Part shown: piece by piece, positions 10,501-23,410 of the stretch
How positions within the stretch are numbered: the first letter of the stretch is position 1
Layout: every line of letters starts with the position of its first letter
Source of the DNA: Lutraria lutraria
Taxonomy: Eukaryota > Mollusca > Bivalvia > Venerida > Mactridae
Length of the DNA stretch: 64,000 bases
Direction: 5' to 3'
Assembly (NCBI GenBank): GCA_964023205.1
Contig: OZ026844.1
Coordinates: forward strand, 33,775,326-33,839,325
Made by a program: the position numbers and the translations under genes
The notes under the pieces: model-generated
The model's database searches: none
Told to the model about the DNA's origin: nothing
Seen by the model: only the letters and a program-made list of their open reading frames with translations

Positions 10501-13500
10501 TGTTTTTTTTGTCTTTGCATCACTGTTTACTATGATAATATATATAATATATAATAATAGAGATTTAATTGGTTAATTTTAAGTATTTTAAAATTATTTT
10601 TGAAAGAAATACATTTATAATTTTATGCATGTTGAGAAGAAGTACAATTTTCAGTTTAATTCAACATTTAGAACTACAATAAAAGTTTTTGTCAGTATTG
10701 TCATCTACCAACCAGTACATTATCCTTTAAGCGAATGTCAACCCCCCACACTCGCAAGCTGAATAGGCTTTGGTAAAGGAATTCTTTCATAAGGGTTTCT
10801 TGAGCCTAATAAAAATTCTACAAGGTTGCAGGGAAAATTTTGTGTTGGTCGAGTAACCAGAAACAAACAAAAACTTACGTCTTAAATCTTCTCTATGGTA
10901 TAAAACCATTCACTGAACTATAATATTTCAACTTGGCAAACTAGGGATGACATTATTTTAAAGTTTACCTTAGCTAGTTTATGTCTATCAAGCAACAGTC
11001 ATATTCTAATTAGAGTAGTAGTATTTCCTTACATATTTTCAGAAACCTTAAAACTTCAAGATGAATTCAACGAACATAGGAAGTTATTGAAGTTGTATTT
11101 TTATCCTGCGTTCAGATGGAAAAATAATGTCTGCTCGTTTCATCTCATCTATTTTTTGGTCTTTTTGGTTCAGATAATCAAGGTTGCCTTGATAACAGGA
11201 CAGGTAAGATGGTTTGTGCTTATGTTTTTCTGTTGTTTAATGGCCCTTCTACTGCTGTGCTAATTTCAGAGCCGCCCCAGAGAGAGGGAGATAAGATACA
11301 GGAGATCTGGGCCTTCATATCCCTATTTTCGAATAGTTTTTCCTGCTTCTATGTTGTGCCCGGTCTAAAGCACGATATACGCTTCACCTATTTTCCATTG
11401 ATTTTCTTAAGACAGTACTTGGCTCAGTAGTTGCGATGGGGACACTAAAAAAGCGTTCCTGAAAATCAGGCATGAAAACAAGGAAATTTTTTAAGCCCCA
11501 TGACGAAATTATTCTTGAAGAATTCAGTATTTGTGGCATTTATTATAATTGTTCGATAATAATCATACATAGAATTTAAGAAACACATTAATTGAGCAAC
11601 AAAATAAGTTTTAATAACAAGGAAAGAGGAATGTAGCAGAGTGGTATGTATACATGATGTATAATAGTAATTGTATGTATAAATTGGCTGGGATATTCAC
11701 CAGCCTGATTAGTAGTTAGTAGAGCATCTGACTTGAAAGCAGGAGGTTGTGGGTTCGAGCCCCGCATCGAGTACATATTTTCCTCCTCATATTACGTTAT
11801 GATGAGATCTAGACTTAGAGACTGTCATCAAATTATGCAACAAGCTTATTTAATATTTTTATAATCCCTAATAAGGGAGACAATCCAATGTTGAATTGAC
11901 AACTATATCAAGAATGATCTCCCTTTGCTAATGTTTTTAAATTAAGATTCACCAAATGCTCAAACAAATGATGGTTGGTGAACAATATTCCATGTCATAT
12001 TATTCAGTGAAATATTTGCATATTAAATTTATTAAAAATATTAAATTTCCTATATTTTGTGAAGGAGGCAATTTATGTCCTTTTCTGCATGTTTCACTAT
12101 TGATTTAAGACAATTTAAAAAGCTTCTTGTAATATCTTTGTATCATTAATCTTGTTTATAACACTATAAGAACTGTTCGGCTAGTACAATTTTTTCAAGA
12201 ATCACAATTTCATGCAAAAAGTATGATTTGTTTATATTTAAATTTTTTTTTAAAAATTGGCATAAATATACACATATTCCAGATGGTAAGTTTTGGGCAT
12301 GACCGCGCAAACTTCAGCAATTTGGTTAACAGAGGACACTTAACTCTTCGCCACATGCTTTTGGAAAACTGGTCGGCAAGTAAGTATAGAAATTTGTACC
12401 ATACATTTAAGCATATACAGTCAAAACTCGTTATATCGAAGTTCGTGGGACTTGCCAAAATACTTCGATATAAACGAACTTCGATATAGGAATTTCGATA
12501 CCCGTATTTACATTTTAGAGCTAAAGTCAGTGTGTCGTAATAATAACGTAATCGTGTTATTTAGTGTACGGGATGGTAACGGGTTATAAGAATACGGCAT
12601 TTATACCGGTACTTATACGGGTACTTTCGATATATTTATTTTGCTATATACATTTCAAACATGCATAAGATAGTTTTAAATGAGTGTATAGCAGCATTAA
12701 TAATAATTTGTATCATCAACAAAAAGTTTGTATCAGTTTTATAATCGTGAGAATGGACACTGACATGTTCTTACAGCTGTCAATAATTAAATATCGATTT
12801 TAAATTGTAAGTGTTTGTTTGCGGAAAAGGTGCGAACATTTCTTTTGTAATTTGGCGACATAGATGGTCACTTTATAGTTGAAAATATTTGGTTCGGACC
12901 GAAAATCTACTTCGATATATAAAAATATCGAGAACCACGAATTCGATATACGTGCGTTTTTTTAATATGTAATAAGAGGGATAAAAATCGGGACTTTATG
13001 TTTACTTCGATATAAGCGGGATTTCGATATAAGCGATTTCGATATAATGAGTTTTGACTGTATAAAACAAATAATTTATATTGGAGCATAACATAAAATA
13101 TTATTAGCTAAGGATGAACTCATTTCAAAAACTCACCCACTTAGTTCAGAAGGTAGAGTGTAAGGCTTATGGACTTCAGGTTATAAGTTTGAACTCTGGC
13201 TGCAGTGCATGCTCTCTATGATGATAACATAACGTCTGAAACCATATGCCATCCAGCACTGATATTTAAAAGTGCTTTATCGTTGTGGAAAAGTTACATG
13301 CAGAGATCATAGTAAGAACGGGCATGGAATCCAGGAATACTGACTTAAGTCAAACCTGTGTTAGCAGCCACCTCTGAATACAGCCACACTTGGAACAAAG
13401 GCAATTCTTCAAAATCATTGATTATTTAAAACGAAATCACCTCTGAATAAAGGCCACCTGTCACTTAAGGTCAACTTGTCTTTGCCAACTTGCAAGGGTG

Positions 13501-16500
13501 GCCATTGTTCACTGTAGTTGGAATATAACTGTAATATTTTTGAATAAAGCACACTAGGTATACATGCTATATTGTTTGGTGTATATTACAGCTAGAGAGA
13601 CACCACCTTATCCACCTTCAATAGGAGAGTTTGCTGTGTACAGACTTGTTGATGTAGAAAGTGGAATTAATTATGCAGTATCAAATGTAGGTACATGTAC
13701 ATCTGTAAGTGTACTTTCATATACAGAATATTTTAGCCCCCCAAAAATATACAAAACAGCTCATACCAATTCTCATCTGCAAACTTAACTTGCATGAAAT
13801 CTCTCATTGCAACACACTCCCTATACCAACATACACCACTCATGAACAAATCCATGTTCCCCTTGACCTTTGACCAACTGACCTGAAAAGGCACAGGTCT
13901 AGTTCAGGGTGACATTAGGAACAAACAGGCAAGGTTAAAGTTTGGCACAAACAAACTGACAGGTCAAATATAAAATTCTGGGATTGGGGATGTGTGTGGG
14001 GGTATCACATCAGAACAGTCTGTAGAAAACATACAGAGTAGATCCAATCAACAAAATATTGGCACTCAAAATTGATCTTTGACTCATTTCTGATGCATTA
14101 TTATAAAAAATATAAGTAATTCTTGGTGGTGTAAATGATATCATTAAACAATAAATATCAAAGCACTAATGTGAATGTATGATTGTTAAGATAAGTGATT
14201 GATATATCTTACAGTACTATAACATTCAACATAACTCAATGGGCTACTATACACGAACCAAGAAGGACAACATCAGCATGACAATAAAATATTACCAAAT
14301 TCCAAACAATGCTACCAATGGAAACGTAAAGGATTTAGAAATTCAAGGTATAGTGTATTCATTTTAAGCCAAATTGTTCCTAAAGCCAATATTATCAAAT
14401 CATCAACTCCCAGGCTTGATGCTGTATAGATCAGTTTTGTTAATGCAAAAAATGTTCTTGACATGCCATTTTAAGTAAATGTAAACTTTTCTTTTACAAG
14501 TATCAGTAACTGCAACATTTACAATTGAACAAACCAGACCTGTGGGAAATCTTTGCTAGATTTTCTTAATTGCTTTACAACTATGGATTGACATATATAC
14601 CAGGGTAGTACCAAATAAATTTAAATGTTGAAAAAATAAAACTATGGTTAATATTCTGCTACAGAAATTTGTACATTTATTACTGTAAGGATGGATTAAT
14701 CTCAGAGTTGTATTTCTAAGAAAAAACATGTGTTTACAACTTTCAGAACGTAAGCTTTCACTTAAAGCAGGCCTGTCTTCCAAGAAAATGAATGGAAGAA
14801 CTGTTTATAACTTCGATGTCATAAAACACTTTCAGACGCTTAATTTGAATCAACCTATGCAAAGGTGGGTGAAATGTACTTTTCTGATATTGAACCAATC
14901 TTGTTAACAATTTGGTTCACTTATGAACTTAAGATACATCTGTATTTCAATAGTAATTGTTTATTGTTACTTAAATCTTTGTTCAAATATGAAAGGGTCC
15001 AGTGACCGGGGTAACAAGCTTGCAAAAGGTCCATGTACAATTTTTGAATGTGTCCGTTTTCCAGTACCACTTAAATAGGAAAAAACATGACCATGTTATG
15101 ATCAATTAATTGGATTCCAAAGATGGTCTTATAAATTAAACAGAAAACTGAAAGAAACACATAAATAACAGTACTGTTTCCTATGGAAGTGTCATTAGGC
15201 AAAGATAAGTTTTTTTTGGTCCCAATGGTTTCTCTTAAGAATTACTAAAAGCCAATGCATTAATACATTTAAGTAGAGGATACCTGCTTTGTTGTTTTCG
15301 TATTTTCATAAAAATCACACATTTCTAATTAATTGATTATCATTTTCCAGCATGCTATCAACAGAACTGTACTTCACGCTTCATTCAGTTCGTGTTTTCG
15401 AAGAGTTTCGCCAGGGAAAATGTTTACATGTTCAGGGTTGGGTAAGATTTTATAATTCCTTAAGTAAGCATGAGAATACTGACCAGTACTAATATGGCAT
15501 TAAGGGACAGTAAAAAAATCAAAACATTTGATTGGCTTCTTTCAAACTTACAACTAACGATTCATTATAAGATTTCAGTCTGAGACCAATTCTATGGTCA
15601 TGATAAAGCTACAGTGCAAAGTTAGATAAAACCATTTGTAAATCTGAATCAACGTTTTAGTTGAAAAGTTCTAAAAGAATAGTGTTAAAGAGTAGTCAAC
15701 CACCACAAACATAATACAAGCTTCCCATATAAACAGAACATATCGCATTAAAGACTTAAGTTTTATGCCAGTTTGAAATTCATAAAATTAAGATAAGAAA
15801 ATCTAATTGTTGAGAAATGGATGGCTATCTATCTCCAGAACCAAATGGTCCATGTTCAAAGGTACTTTTTAGCACAGTTTGTGTGTGAAAATAATTAAAC
15901 ACTTAAATACATTGTTTCATTCAATGATAAGTTTTTAAAACTAATTATAATTCAGGTAACATTTCATGACGCAGACAACAATGGACAGGTGATTATTAAC
16001 CTGGAGACATTGACAAGCAAAATTCAATGCAGTGATATCAATATCAACATCACAGGTATTAAATATATCATTAGACCATCTTTTAAGATATGCTTATTTG
16101 CAATAACCCTACCTAGAGAATTTTCAGTGGGTAGGTAGGTAGAAAATGTTTTTTTTCTTTACAATTATTTTTTTTCAATTCGAACACAGACTACATGTGA
16201 AATTACTATTTTTAATTGGAAAAAAATTTGGGTGGAGCCATCTATGGTGTGTAGGTAGCGATAATGCAAACAAAATATTTTTAAGGATGGTTTGACGTAT
16301 CATGTAATATGCAGCTAACCATCCATTTCTAGCACTGTCTGTAAGGCTGTTTTCAATGTCACAAGAACATATAATTTCAGATGATCATTCAATATATATT
16401 TAATCAAACTTCTATCATCCCTGGCAAAATTTTCGTACTACTCAATCCTTTGGCAACCGTAAGAATTTTTAAAAATTTGCCTTGCAAAATATTTTATTTC

Positions 16501-19500
16501 GTCCTCCCTTCCCAAACAAAAGAACTATAAAAGTAATGTGTACACTTCATTATTTCTGATTAAAAATATCCTATTAGCATCAGAAGTTTTGGTTACCTGG
16601 TAGTGTAGTTTAAAACTGAATTGGGATCATGGTCCATTTTAAGCCAAAGCTGTTCTGTTTATACAGATGTGTAATCTTTTTCACATGTTGCATGCATTTA
16701 AGATACTAGTTTTTTTAAATTTTGTTACCCAAGTTATTTTAGGATATGACATACCTTCATTCCTACAGGTGACAGTGAAGGGAGTATGACGACGTGGTCC
16801 GCTTATTTTCCAGTTTTTCCTGTCGCTCAACTTTCTCTGAAAAAAATGAGCAATAAAATTTGAAACTATCTACAAAATTTTGGAATTTCTATTTGTATAG
16901 GGGTTACGTAAAGGATCTTTCTCATTTATGCTCACTAGAATTTCAAAGTAGAAATGTAAAAGAATTACCAGTTGTTTGTATTTCAGACTGGAGTCTTCCA
17001 ACCACCAGCCAATTATTTGGTACAGCTGTAATAGCATTTAGTTCATTGTCAATTATTATCACTGTGACAGAAATTGCTTTCATGTGTTTTGTGTGTTGGG
17101 TAAGTATATAATACTGTACAAAGTTAAGCAAATCAACTATGGTAATTTATGTCAGCATTTTCATGGTTATGTTTATGTCTTATTAAAATCATGAACATTA
17201 ATGTATCGTCTTTATTCATTAGTTAGCTTTCAGGTGATGTTATTAAAATTATCAGCATCAAAACCTCAAAATGATTCAGCAATAACATTCACCATTTGTA
17301 TCACAGTTGCAATCTATCATCATGAAAAACATCTGATCAAAACCAGCATCATAACAGCCACTGTCATCATCTGATCATCATCAATATCGTAAACCAGGAA
17401 ACTATTTCATGCAATTTAAGTTAGCAAGTTTTGCAGTCAGGTTGTTTCCGCAATAGTAAAACGCTGCCAAACCACTCTCTTGTCATAAAACCGCAAAAAT
17501 CAGTCGCCTTGTACAAGAAGATTGTCTTGAAAGCTGTATTGGTTTATGTATTCAATTTGGTAATGGTTGACTTTGACATGTTACGATCCAAAGTGTGAAT
17601 TATATCATACTTAACATAAGGTTGACAGTTACCTATTTTATTGTTTTTGACAAGAATAGGCTGCATTTAAATACATGCAGAAACAACTATTGTAATGTGC
17701 AAACAAACCATTTCCTTGGTTTGTTTGACTTTTGTGTCATCAAAAACTATGTATCTTGCCAAACTGACCGTGAAGTAACTGCAATCAACAAAAGCTTACA
17801 TTATAACTATTCAACGGTATTCGTTCAAATACAATGACCACAGACCAGGCAAATTTCTGTTAGATATATTGTAATGCCAGGTCAAGCTTACAAAATATAC
17901 ATTTCATCCAAAGCGTGTTTTGTTACGCAGGATTCGAGGTCTCATCAGATTCGCGAACGTTAAATTTCGCAAATATGAATGGGTGATTAAAAACGCGAAA
18001 ATTTCTTGATGCGCAAGTTTCCTGTTTTACAGTATATTCATGACTACCAGAACAATCATCTAAATCACCGTTATTATAATCATCTACCTCATATTTTCAT
18101 CATCACCACTAAGGGACCTTTTCGATATCCTTGTGACCTTGTCGCCACTTATGATCCTTCCCTTTAACTACATCATAGCATTAAGTTTCATCATTCTCAT
18201 CACTATAATAAAACAAAAACTTTGTTACAGAAAACCAAGCAGTTTATGAGAAGGTATTACAATGCATATTACAAACCAAACGAAAAAGATGAGAAAGATC
18301 TTCCGATGTCTGAGTACTTGAAGTTCCTCAAATTCTGGACAGTTATCATAATCATATCTGATATTCTAACATTATTTGGCACATCCTGGATTGTCAACCA
18401 TACTGAGGTAGGTTTAGATAGACTTAACAATGATTCCCATAAAACACTTAAGAAATCACAACTTTTCATGTATAAATACCACCACACTCAAACCCCGCCC
18501 ACCCCATAAACCATCAAACAGACAGAAACACAACTTTAGCTACACACATACATCTCAGGCATTTTAATCATGGTGAACATTTTGTGTCAAGTTATTTCTA
18601 AATCCCTCATCTAATGACAGAGAAATGGTCCGACAAGAATAATCTAGACATACACAAAACAACATACCTATGAACACTTATCCTCAGGGAAACCAAAAAC
18701 TATAATAATTAAATTACAGCAATACATACACAACAGATAGCATATAAAATCAACATTTTAACACAAATAAGGCATAAAAGAAATTTTGTTTCTTACCCCA
18801 ACATAGTCTTATCCCCCCCAGCGACCCTAGACAATTTATTAGGACTTTAATTTTTGCTGAACTCTTTAATTCTTTTCAAAAGTATTTATATTGCTACATG
18901 TATTGAATAGATGTTAAAGGAAGCAGAGAAGTATAATTAAAGAATTTAGTTATTTTAAGATTCCAAAGAAAAAACATGTAAAACATTGTTACATGATTTG
19001 TGTATTTATAGAATCATGAATTGTTACATTAATTATTATGCTTTGCTTGCATATTTTCAGCAAGATAACTGGATAGTGGAGACCCTGGATTATTACACAG
19101 TGTGGCTCAGTTTTGGGGGTGTTTTTGGCTGGTTGAGTTTGTTCCGCTTCTTTAAATTCCACAATAAATTCAATGTAAGACAATCTTTATGCTTTGGTAC
19201 GTTGTAAATTACTTGCAATATAAAAGAGCATTGCAAGTTTGAAATTTTTACTTTACCTAACCAGCACTGTAGGGCCCATTTGCTAAGAATCATACCCAAG
19301 TACATAAATTTAAACAATGGATACCGGAAAGGTCCAGTTCACTTAATTAGAAATGAAAGGGGGGGTAACTCGGAAATTAAAAGTGAATACAAACATGTTC
19401 AGTGTTTAATCAGAGAAGGGCTGAATGATTGTAACGTTTCTAAGGGTAACCAAGAATTAGAGAATTCCTGATAATTTCTAACATTCACAACAAAATAACG

Positions 19501-21585
19501 AGAATACGTGAAAATAATGATTCTCCTTTGTAAATATAATAACCTAAATTTCATGAACACTGCACTGTCACTGACAGTCAATAAAATCACTAAACTTATA
19601 AATGACACAGGTACATTTTAGACAAAAACTAAAAGAATATTACTTAATCGACAATGTTTGTTGTAGCAGACCACCATTTTATCTCGTTTTTACATCAGCA
19701 AATGGCGTACTTTTATCTAAGGGAGGTAACTGTGTAAAATGTTATTTTGATCAAAGCATATATAGCATTTATTTTTTGATTGATTGCGCGTGATTGAAGA
19801 TAAGCGTTTTAACATGGTCTCTTAATTTCTAGGCCCTAGCGGTGTATAACGCAGGTCTAGGAGACATTTTGAAGCTTCATAAAATTGTGGTTGTTAAAAT
19901 TAATATGGTTGTTTTGTCTCTTGACATTCATTGCTCACCCTGTTTATTATTGTTTCGTATCAATATATCGTTGTAATTACATACATGTATATCTAAATAT
20001 GTATTTATTACGAATTAAATATTCCATCTATCTGGGATCATTATACCAAAGACCTTTACATGTATGTATAAGTCTTTGATTATACACACAATGGTACCAG
20101 CATCTATATATATTAATAAAATATAGATGTATTTCATTATTGTTTCAGTTGTTATTTAGCACGCTATATCGTGCAATCGGAGATGTTCTGGCATATCTAC
20201 TTTGTGTAATGGTCCTCTTCACGTCATTCTGGATTTGTGGCTACGTTGTGCTGAATCCATATCATGTGAAAGTAAGGACCATCAGGGATACTATTTAACA
20301 TCCCTGGTACCGTCAATATAAATGTATATATCGAGGGTTCAACGCAACAGTGTCGTAACTCATATTGAAATAAGAACAACTTACGACAGTTTTGCGCTCA
20401 GCCCTCGATATAAGCTCTGTAGAGCTCAAGTTTAAACCGACAATGTAACATAATTAAATAAAATAAATATCTAGCTCCTGAAAGAAAACTGGCATACATT
20501 AACACTTTAACAGCATAGTACACATTCAAAACAATGATGCTCTTAAAATGGTTAAAATTAGAAGTGTATCTATCAGGTCTTACAGATGAAGCCAATATGA
20601 ATATATATACAAATTAACTATTTAACAACCGAAAAAGTATCTGTATATTCTCTGCGGTCTCTACATTATTTTAAGTGATCGTTTCTTAATTGTGTTGTAA
20701 TACTTTGTTTCTAATCAGTTTAGTACACCAACTTTGGCCGCTGAGACCCTGACGTCAATAGTGAATGGAGATGAAATATTTGCTACCTTAGCGATGTTGG
20801 AGAACGCAAAGACGGGCGGTATGTGGGTGTGGTGGTTTTCACGAATTTATATCCTCTCTTACGTCGCCATCTTTACCATTGTCGTCATCAATTTGCTCAT
20901 TGCGATTTACATGAGTGCTTACGAGACAATGAGGGTGAGTTTTTCTTCAAGTTTTTTTCTTTTTAAATTTCACAAATATTTTCTAATTAACAAACCAAGT
21001 GTAGAAGTTGGCGTCGACATGTGGCGGATGCAGTAAAAGATGACTGATGGTAGTTCTAGGACTATTTTGGTCCACTGTGTTGTTCTAAACTGATAAACAG
21101 CCATATAGTAAATCCCAATATAAAGAAATCAATAAAAAAAAAACGTTACCAAGTGTGGCTGTTTACATTCATGAACATTTTTTTCTTTTCGTTACATTTG
21201 TCTGGAAAATAGAATTAATGTACAAGATTTTTTATACCCGACTCATTCTCAGGAATATTACAAAACCAGACCAGACGAACGCTCTTTAGGATCATTGGAA
21301 AAAGCTTTGCGTGGCTACCTGCGTGAACAAGAAGGTCAGCATGGAGTTAGATCATCAATCTACGAACTACTTTCTGGTCCACAGTTTCAATCACCCGGCG
21401 CAAAAACGCTGAAACATGAACTTGGTAAGCTTGTCCGACTTGATGAAAATAAAAAGGACATCGTTCTGTTGAAAACCAAAACGCTCAAGAGCTTTATGAA
21501 CGACGAGCAAGCGGAGGTAACCGATCACTCTTTTGGAATAGGACTTCTGAAATTCTCCTTTCTTTCGTTTCCAAAGAGAGGATAG
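7561..21585 (+). CDS. MCOLN: mucolipin-type TRP cation channel (TRPML)
   Basis: Coding exons: 7561-7633, 9990-10058, 11043-11203, 12283-12379, 13592-13686, 14215-14347, 14747-14864, 15351-15441, 15956-16055, 16987-17099, 18231-18407, 19061-19174, 20149-20271, 20719-20934, 21253-21585. All have GT-AG borders and compatible phases, total 2013 nt, 670 aa. S1 lies at about 79-101, followed by a luminal domain of about 215 residues. S2 is at about 320-348, S3 near 385, S4 in exon 12, and S5 in exon 13 (FWICGYVVLNPYHVKF). The pore NGDE (504-507) within IVNGDEIFATLA and S6 are in exon 14. The C-terminal tail is about 110 residues. In the TRPML family this is a cation channel of late endosomes and lysosomes gated by PI(3,5)P2. 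No in-frame stop precedes the chosen ATG back to 7501, so translation could begin earlier. At 670 aa it is longer than the usual 550-580. Confidence 0.9.
8070..8780 (+). repeat. Two direct copies of an interspersed repeat, split by a hAT MITE
   Basis: About 120 bp around 8080-8185 (GGAGTTTTGGCCCC ... ATTTCATGGATTGG) is repeated around 8640-8750 (GGGAGTTGTGGCCCC ... ATTTCATGGATTGA). The second copy ends in the palindrome GTGTCCTCTGGACAC. A third copy with the same hairpin end lies at about 46280-46355. Everything is within the first mucolipin intron. Confidence 0.55.
8220..8585. mobile_element. hAT-type MITE with perfect 8-bp target duplication
   Basis: The 366-bp element has ends TAGGGCTGTGG and CCACAGCCCTA. 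It is flanked by identical 8-bp duplications GTAATAAT (8212-8219 and 8586-8593). An 8-bp duplication and a CAGGGCTGTG-like end are hallmarks of hAT transposons. There is no coding capacity. Confidence 0.88.
9233..9419. mobile_element. Short TIR element (hAT-like), lower certainty
   Basis: GCAGGGGTTT at the left and AAACCCCTGC at the right bound about 190 bp rich in TTTTGGGAAG-type words. Flanks show no clean target duplication. It lies in mucolipin intron 1. Confidence 0.4.
10138..10312. mobile_element. MITE, AGTGCAACCTCT family
   Basis: The left end TAGTGCAACCTCT and right end AGAGAGGTTGTACTGTA are inverted copies. The interior alternates GTTGTT and GAGAGG words. Relatives lie at 38061-38252 and, partly, 59209-59322. 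The ACAGT-type end and TA flanks suggest a Tc1/mariner/pogo-mobilised MITE. It lies in mucolipin intron 2. Confidence 0.6.
11209..11500 (+). repeat. Interspersed repeat shared with 30385-30640
   Basis: Shared words in the same order include TCAGAGCCG, GGAGATAAGA.ACAGGAGA, AATAGTTTTTCCTG, TGATTTTCTTAA..CAGTACTTGGCTCAGTA and GGACACT.AAAAAGC.TCCCTGAAA. The 73-codon open frame across this copy is not shared by the other copy and is not treated as a gene. It lies in mucolipin intron 3. Confidence 0.6.
11690..11775 (+). mobile_element. tRNA-like SINE head
   Basis: A degenerate A box (TAGTAGTTAGTAGAGCATC) and B box (GGGTTCGAGCCCC) are spaced as in a tRNA, but the acceptor and anticodon arms are not well paired. 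The - strand at 59104-59170 carries a related head, which argues for a dispersed SINE rather than a tRNA gene. Confidence 0.5.
12418..13060. mobile_element. pogo-like MITE, 643 bp
   Basis: The left end CAGTCAAAACTCGTTATA and right end TATAATGAGTTTTGACTG are inverted copies, extended inward by ATCGAA with one mismatch in about 24 bp. TA lies on each side (12416-12417, 13061-13062). TTCGATATA is repeated many times near both ends, as multiple subterminal sites. There is no transposase. It lies 38 bp past exon 4 of the mucolipin gene. Confidence 0.88.
13137..13340 (+). mobile_element. tRNA-derived SINE
   Basis: The head CTTAGTTCAGAAGGTAGAG ... AAGTTTGAACTCTGGC gives degenerate pol III A and B boxes. 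The body ends in GGAATCCAGGAATACTGA, resembling the tails of the other SINEs in this window. A MITE abuts its 3' end. Confidence 0.55.
13346..13519. mobile_element. MITE, CAGTCAAACCTGTG family (diverged copy)
   Basis: Family signature: an end like CAGTCAAACCTGTG, repeated GAATAAAGGCCACC words, a central TGATTATTTAGAACAAAA, and an inverted CACAGGTTTGACTGTA end. This copy keeps the left end, the central word and three GGCCACC words, but has a decayed right end. Confidence 0.6.
13815..13990 (+). repeat. Fragment of a GACCTTTGACC repeat family
   Basis: Shares GACCTTTGACC..CT.A.CTGAAAA.GCACAGGTC and AAGTTTGGCACAAACAAAC with 37060-37255, and part with 35640-35815 (CATATGAAGTTTGATGAT.GTAGGTGGAA). 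It lies in mucolipin intron 5. Confidence 0.55.
20327..20412. repeat. Foldback (imperfect inverted repeat) in mucolipin intron 13
   Basis: TATATCGAGGG...CAGTGTCGTAA is followed after about 22 bp by TTACGACAG...CCCTCGATATA, its inverted copy with a few mismatches in arms of about 32 nt. It lies about 55 bp after exon 13. It could be a tiny MITE or an RNA hairpin. No flanking duplication was recognised. Confidence 0.6.
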
Positions 21586-21938
21586 AACGTGGACATAGTA
21601 TTTGTCAGTATTGAAACCAACCAATCACTAACTCTGAATTATAATCTTTGAATTTTTTTTTTTTAATGGCATGTATGTATGGAACTGATGTTTGGCATGT
21701 TGAATATCTACACTTTACCTGAAGTGTACATATAGGATTTATGTCATAGTTGTTTTCCACTGGTTTCACCATCGCACCAATAACCTGGGTAATTTGACGA
21801 TTATCAACTTTAACAATGGCAGAAGACCCAAAGAGTATACCTGGACAGATACCACCGGCTTTCCCTAAGCAAGCTAGACAAGCAAACTTCATCACATTTG
21901 ATCCCAGTCTGTCGGTTGGGATTCAATCTCACATCGGG

Positions 21939-21957
21939 GGGGGGGGGGGGGGGGGGG
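21939..21957. repeat. Poly-G tract
   Basis: A run of about 19 G lies in the 3' region of the mucolipin gene, about 350 bp after the stop. It is length-variable in principle and prone to sequencing error. It could form a G-quadruplex in the 3' UTR RNA if transcribed. Confidence 0.7.
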
Positions 21958-22068
21958 GAACTAGTATTTATGTTTAAAACTTGAATGTATGCTGTAGCAT
22001 TTGTTTTATGAATGAAAGTTAATTCCATATTGTATTACATGTACATGTATGTGTTTTATGTTGTCAAT

Positions 22069-22318
22069 ATTAAAGTTTGAGTAATAATTAAATAATAATG
22101 TGCTTTTTAGAAATGACACTCTGTCTGATTGTATAACTCATCACCATTTTAATACATGTATGTTTATAAATGTAAATGTGTGACCATCCCATACACATGT
22201 TTTGCACATTACAATACGTATATTAAAGCTGCGTGCAGTAGTCAAGCGATCAGATGAATTAAATGCTTTGGGCAATTGAAATTAGTGTTACATGTAATCG
22301 ATTCAAACAAGCAATAAA
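22069..22318 (+). terminator. Candidate poly(A) signals for the mucolipin gene
   Basis: ATTAAA at 22069-22074 and AATAAA at 22313-22318 lie about 0.5 and 0.7 kb after the stop codon. Either could define the transcript end. The choice is not resolvable from sequence alone. Confidence 0.4.
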
Positions 22319-23026
22319 CTGGGATGTAAACAATTTTCAAGACTTGTTGTCTTAAAAAAGGACTCCAAATTACAATGGTGAATCCCTGTATTAAAAATAT
22401 ATCCAACTTGTATCATAACAGCAATCGGTAGAGTTATACAACCAGTGGTACTATTTTCAACGCGAATGTATGGAGTAGAGGCGTCATGTTTTTGTTAATA
22501 CAAAACTGGGTGTATCACTATTCGCTTTCGCTTTTAACAAGTTTTTAACCAGCGCAAGCGGACGGTAACAAAGGAAAACTTTTATCATTTTCTGTAAAAC
22601 AGGTGCGCTAACCTCAACATAAAACAAATTAATTTGGTGTTGCCTAAAATATGACTGAAAAAACAACAACACGAACTAAGAGATTGCAATCACTGAAATG
22701 GCTTTCAAAGCGAGATTATTCCTTCTCTGTGATAAGAATTTATTTGTATGCGGTACTTACCAGTTTCCATATTTAGAATGAGATGTCAGATGATAAAACA
22801 ATAATGTATCTGTGTACATATCAATCGAGGAATCTTCGAACCACAAATTGTATCCAAGACAGCAGTAATATATACATGTACATGTATACACTCATGAAAT
22901 ATTAAATAACACTAAACGAAACGCAAACAAATTTATTGAAAAATCTTAACTAGTGACAAACTTTCGACATGCTGCAATTTCTACAAATCTGCAATATTCT
23001 TGATAATTTGGAAGTCAAATACATGT

Positions 23027-23207
23027 ACTGTTAAACCTGTGTTAGCAGTCATTTCCGAATGAAGGCCACAATGTGAATAAAGGCCATTCTTTTCAAAACT
23101 GTCACTGATTATTTAGAACAAAACAACCACTGAATAAAGGCCAACTGTCAATAAAGGTCCGATTTTCGTCTTTCTCACAGGTGGTCTTTGTTCACAGGTT
23201 TAACTGT
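23027..23207. mobile_element. MITE, CAGTCAAACCTGTG family
   Basis: The left end CTGTTAAACCTGTG and right end CACAGGTTTAACTGTA are inverted. The interior carries GAATAAAGGCC words and GATTATTTAGAACAAAAC. TA lies outside the ends. This is the best-preserved copy of the family here. Confidence 0.75.
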
Positions 23208-23410
23208 ACACAGACTTTATACACACTGTGACAGTCACTTGGATAATACAGTAGTTAGTTTTAGCCCAGATTCTCATATAAATGCTCAAACAGAATACAA
23301 GATCCGAAATTAGAAAAGCCAAACCCAGGACTTATATAAGACCTTGGTCAAACTGATAAAAAATTTCATACTAAAATATTCACCAACGTACATATCATAA
23401 TCATGTATAC

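Noticed and set aside
11209..11430. 73-codon + strand frame right after mucolipin exon 3
   Set aside because: Falls in an interspersed repeat whose second copy (30385) does not keep the frame, and lies within the intron.
17880..18035. Possible MITE with CGCGAA words ending TTTTACAGTATA
   Set aside because: Only one end resembles a terminal repeat. The opposite end and target duplication could not be found.
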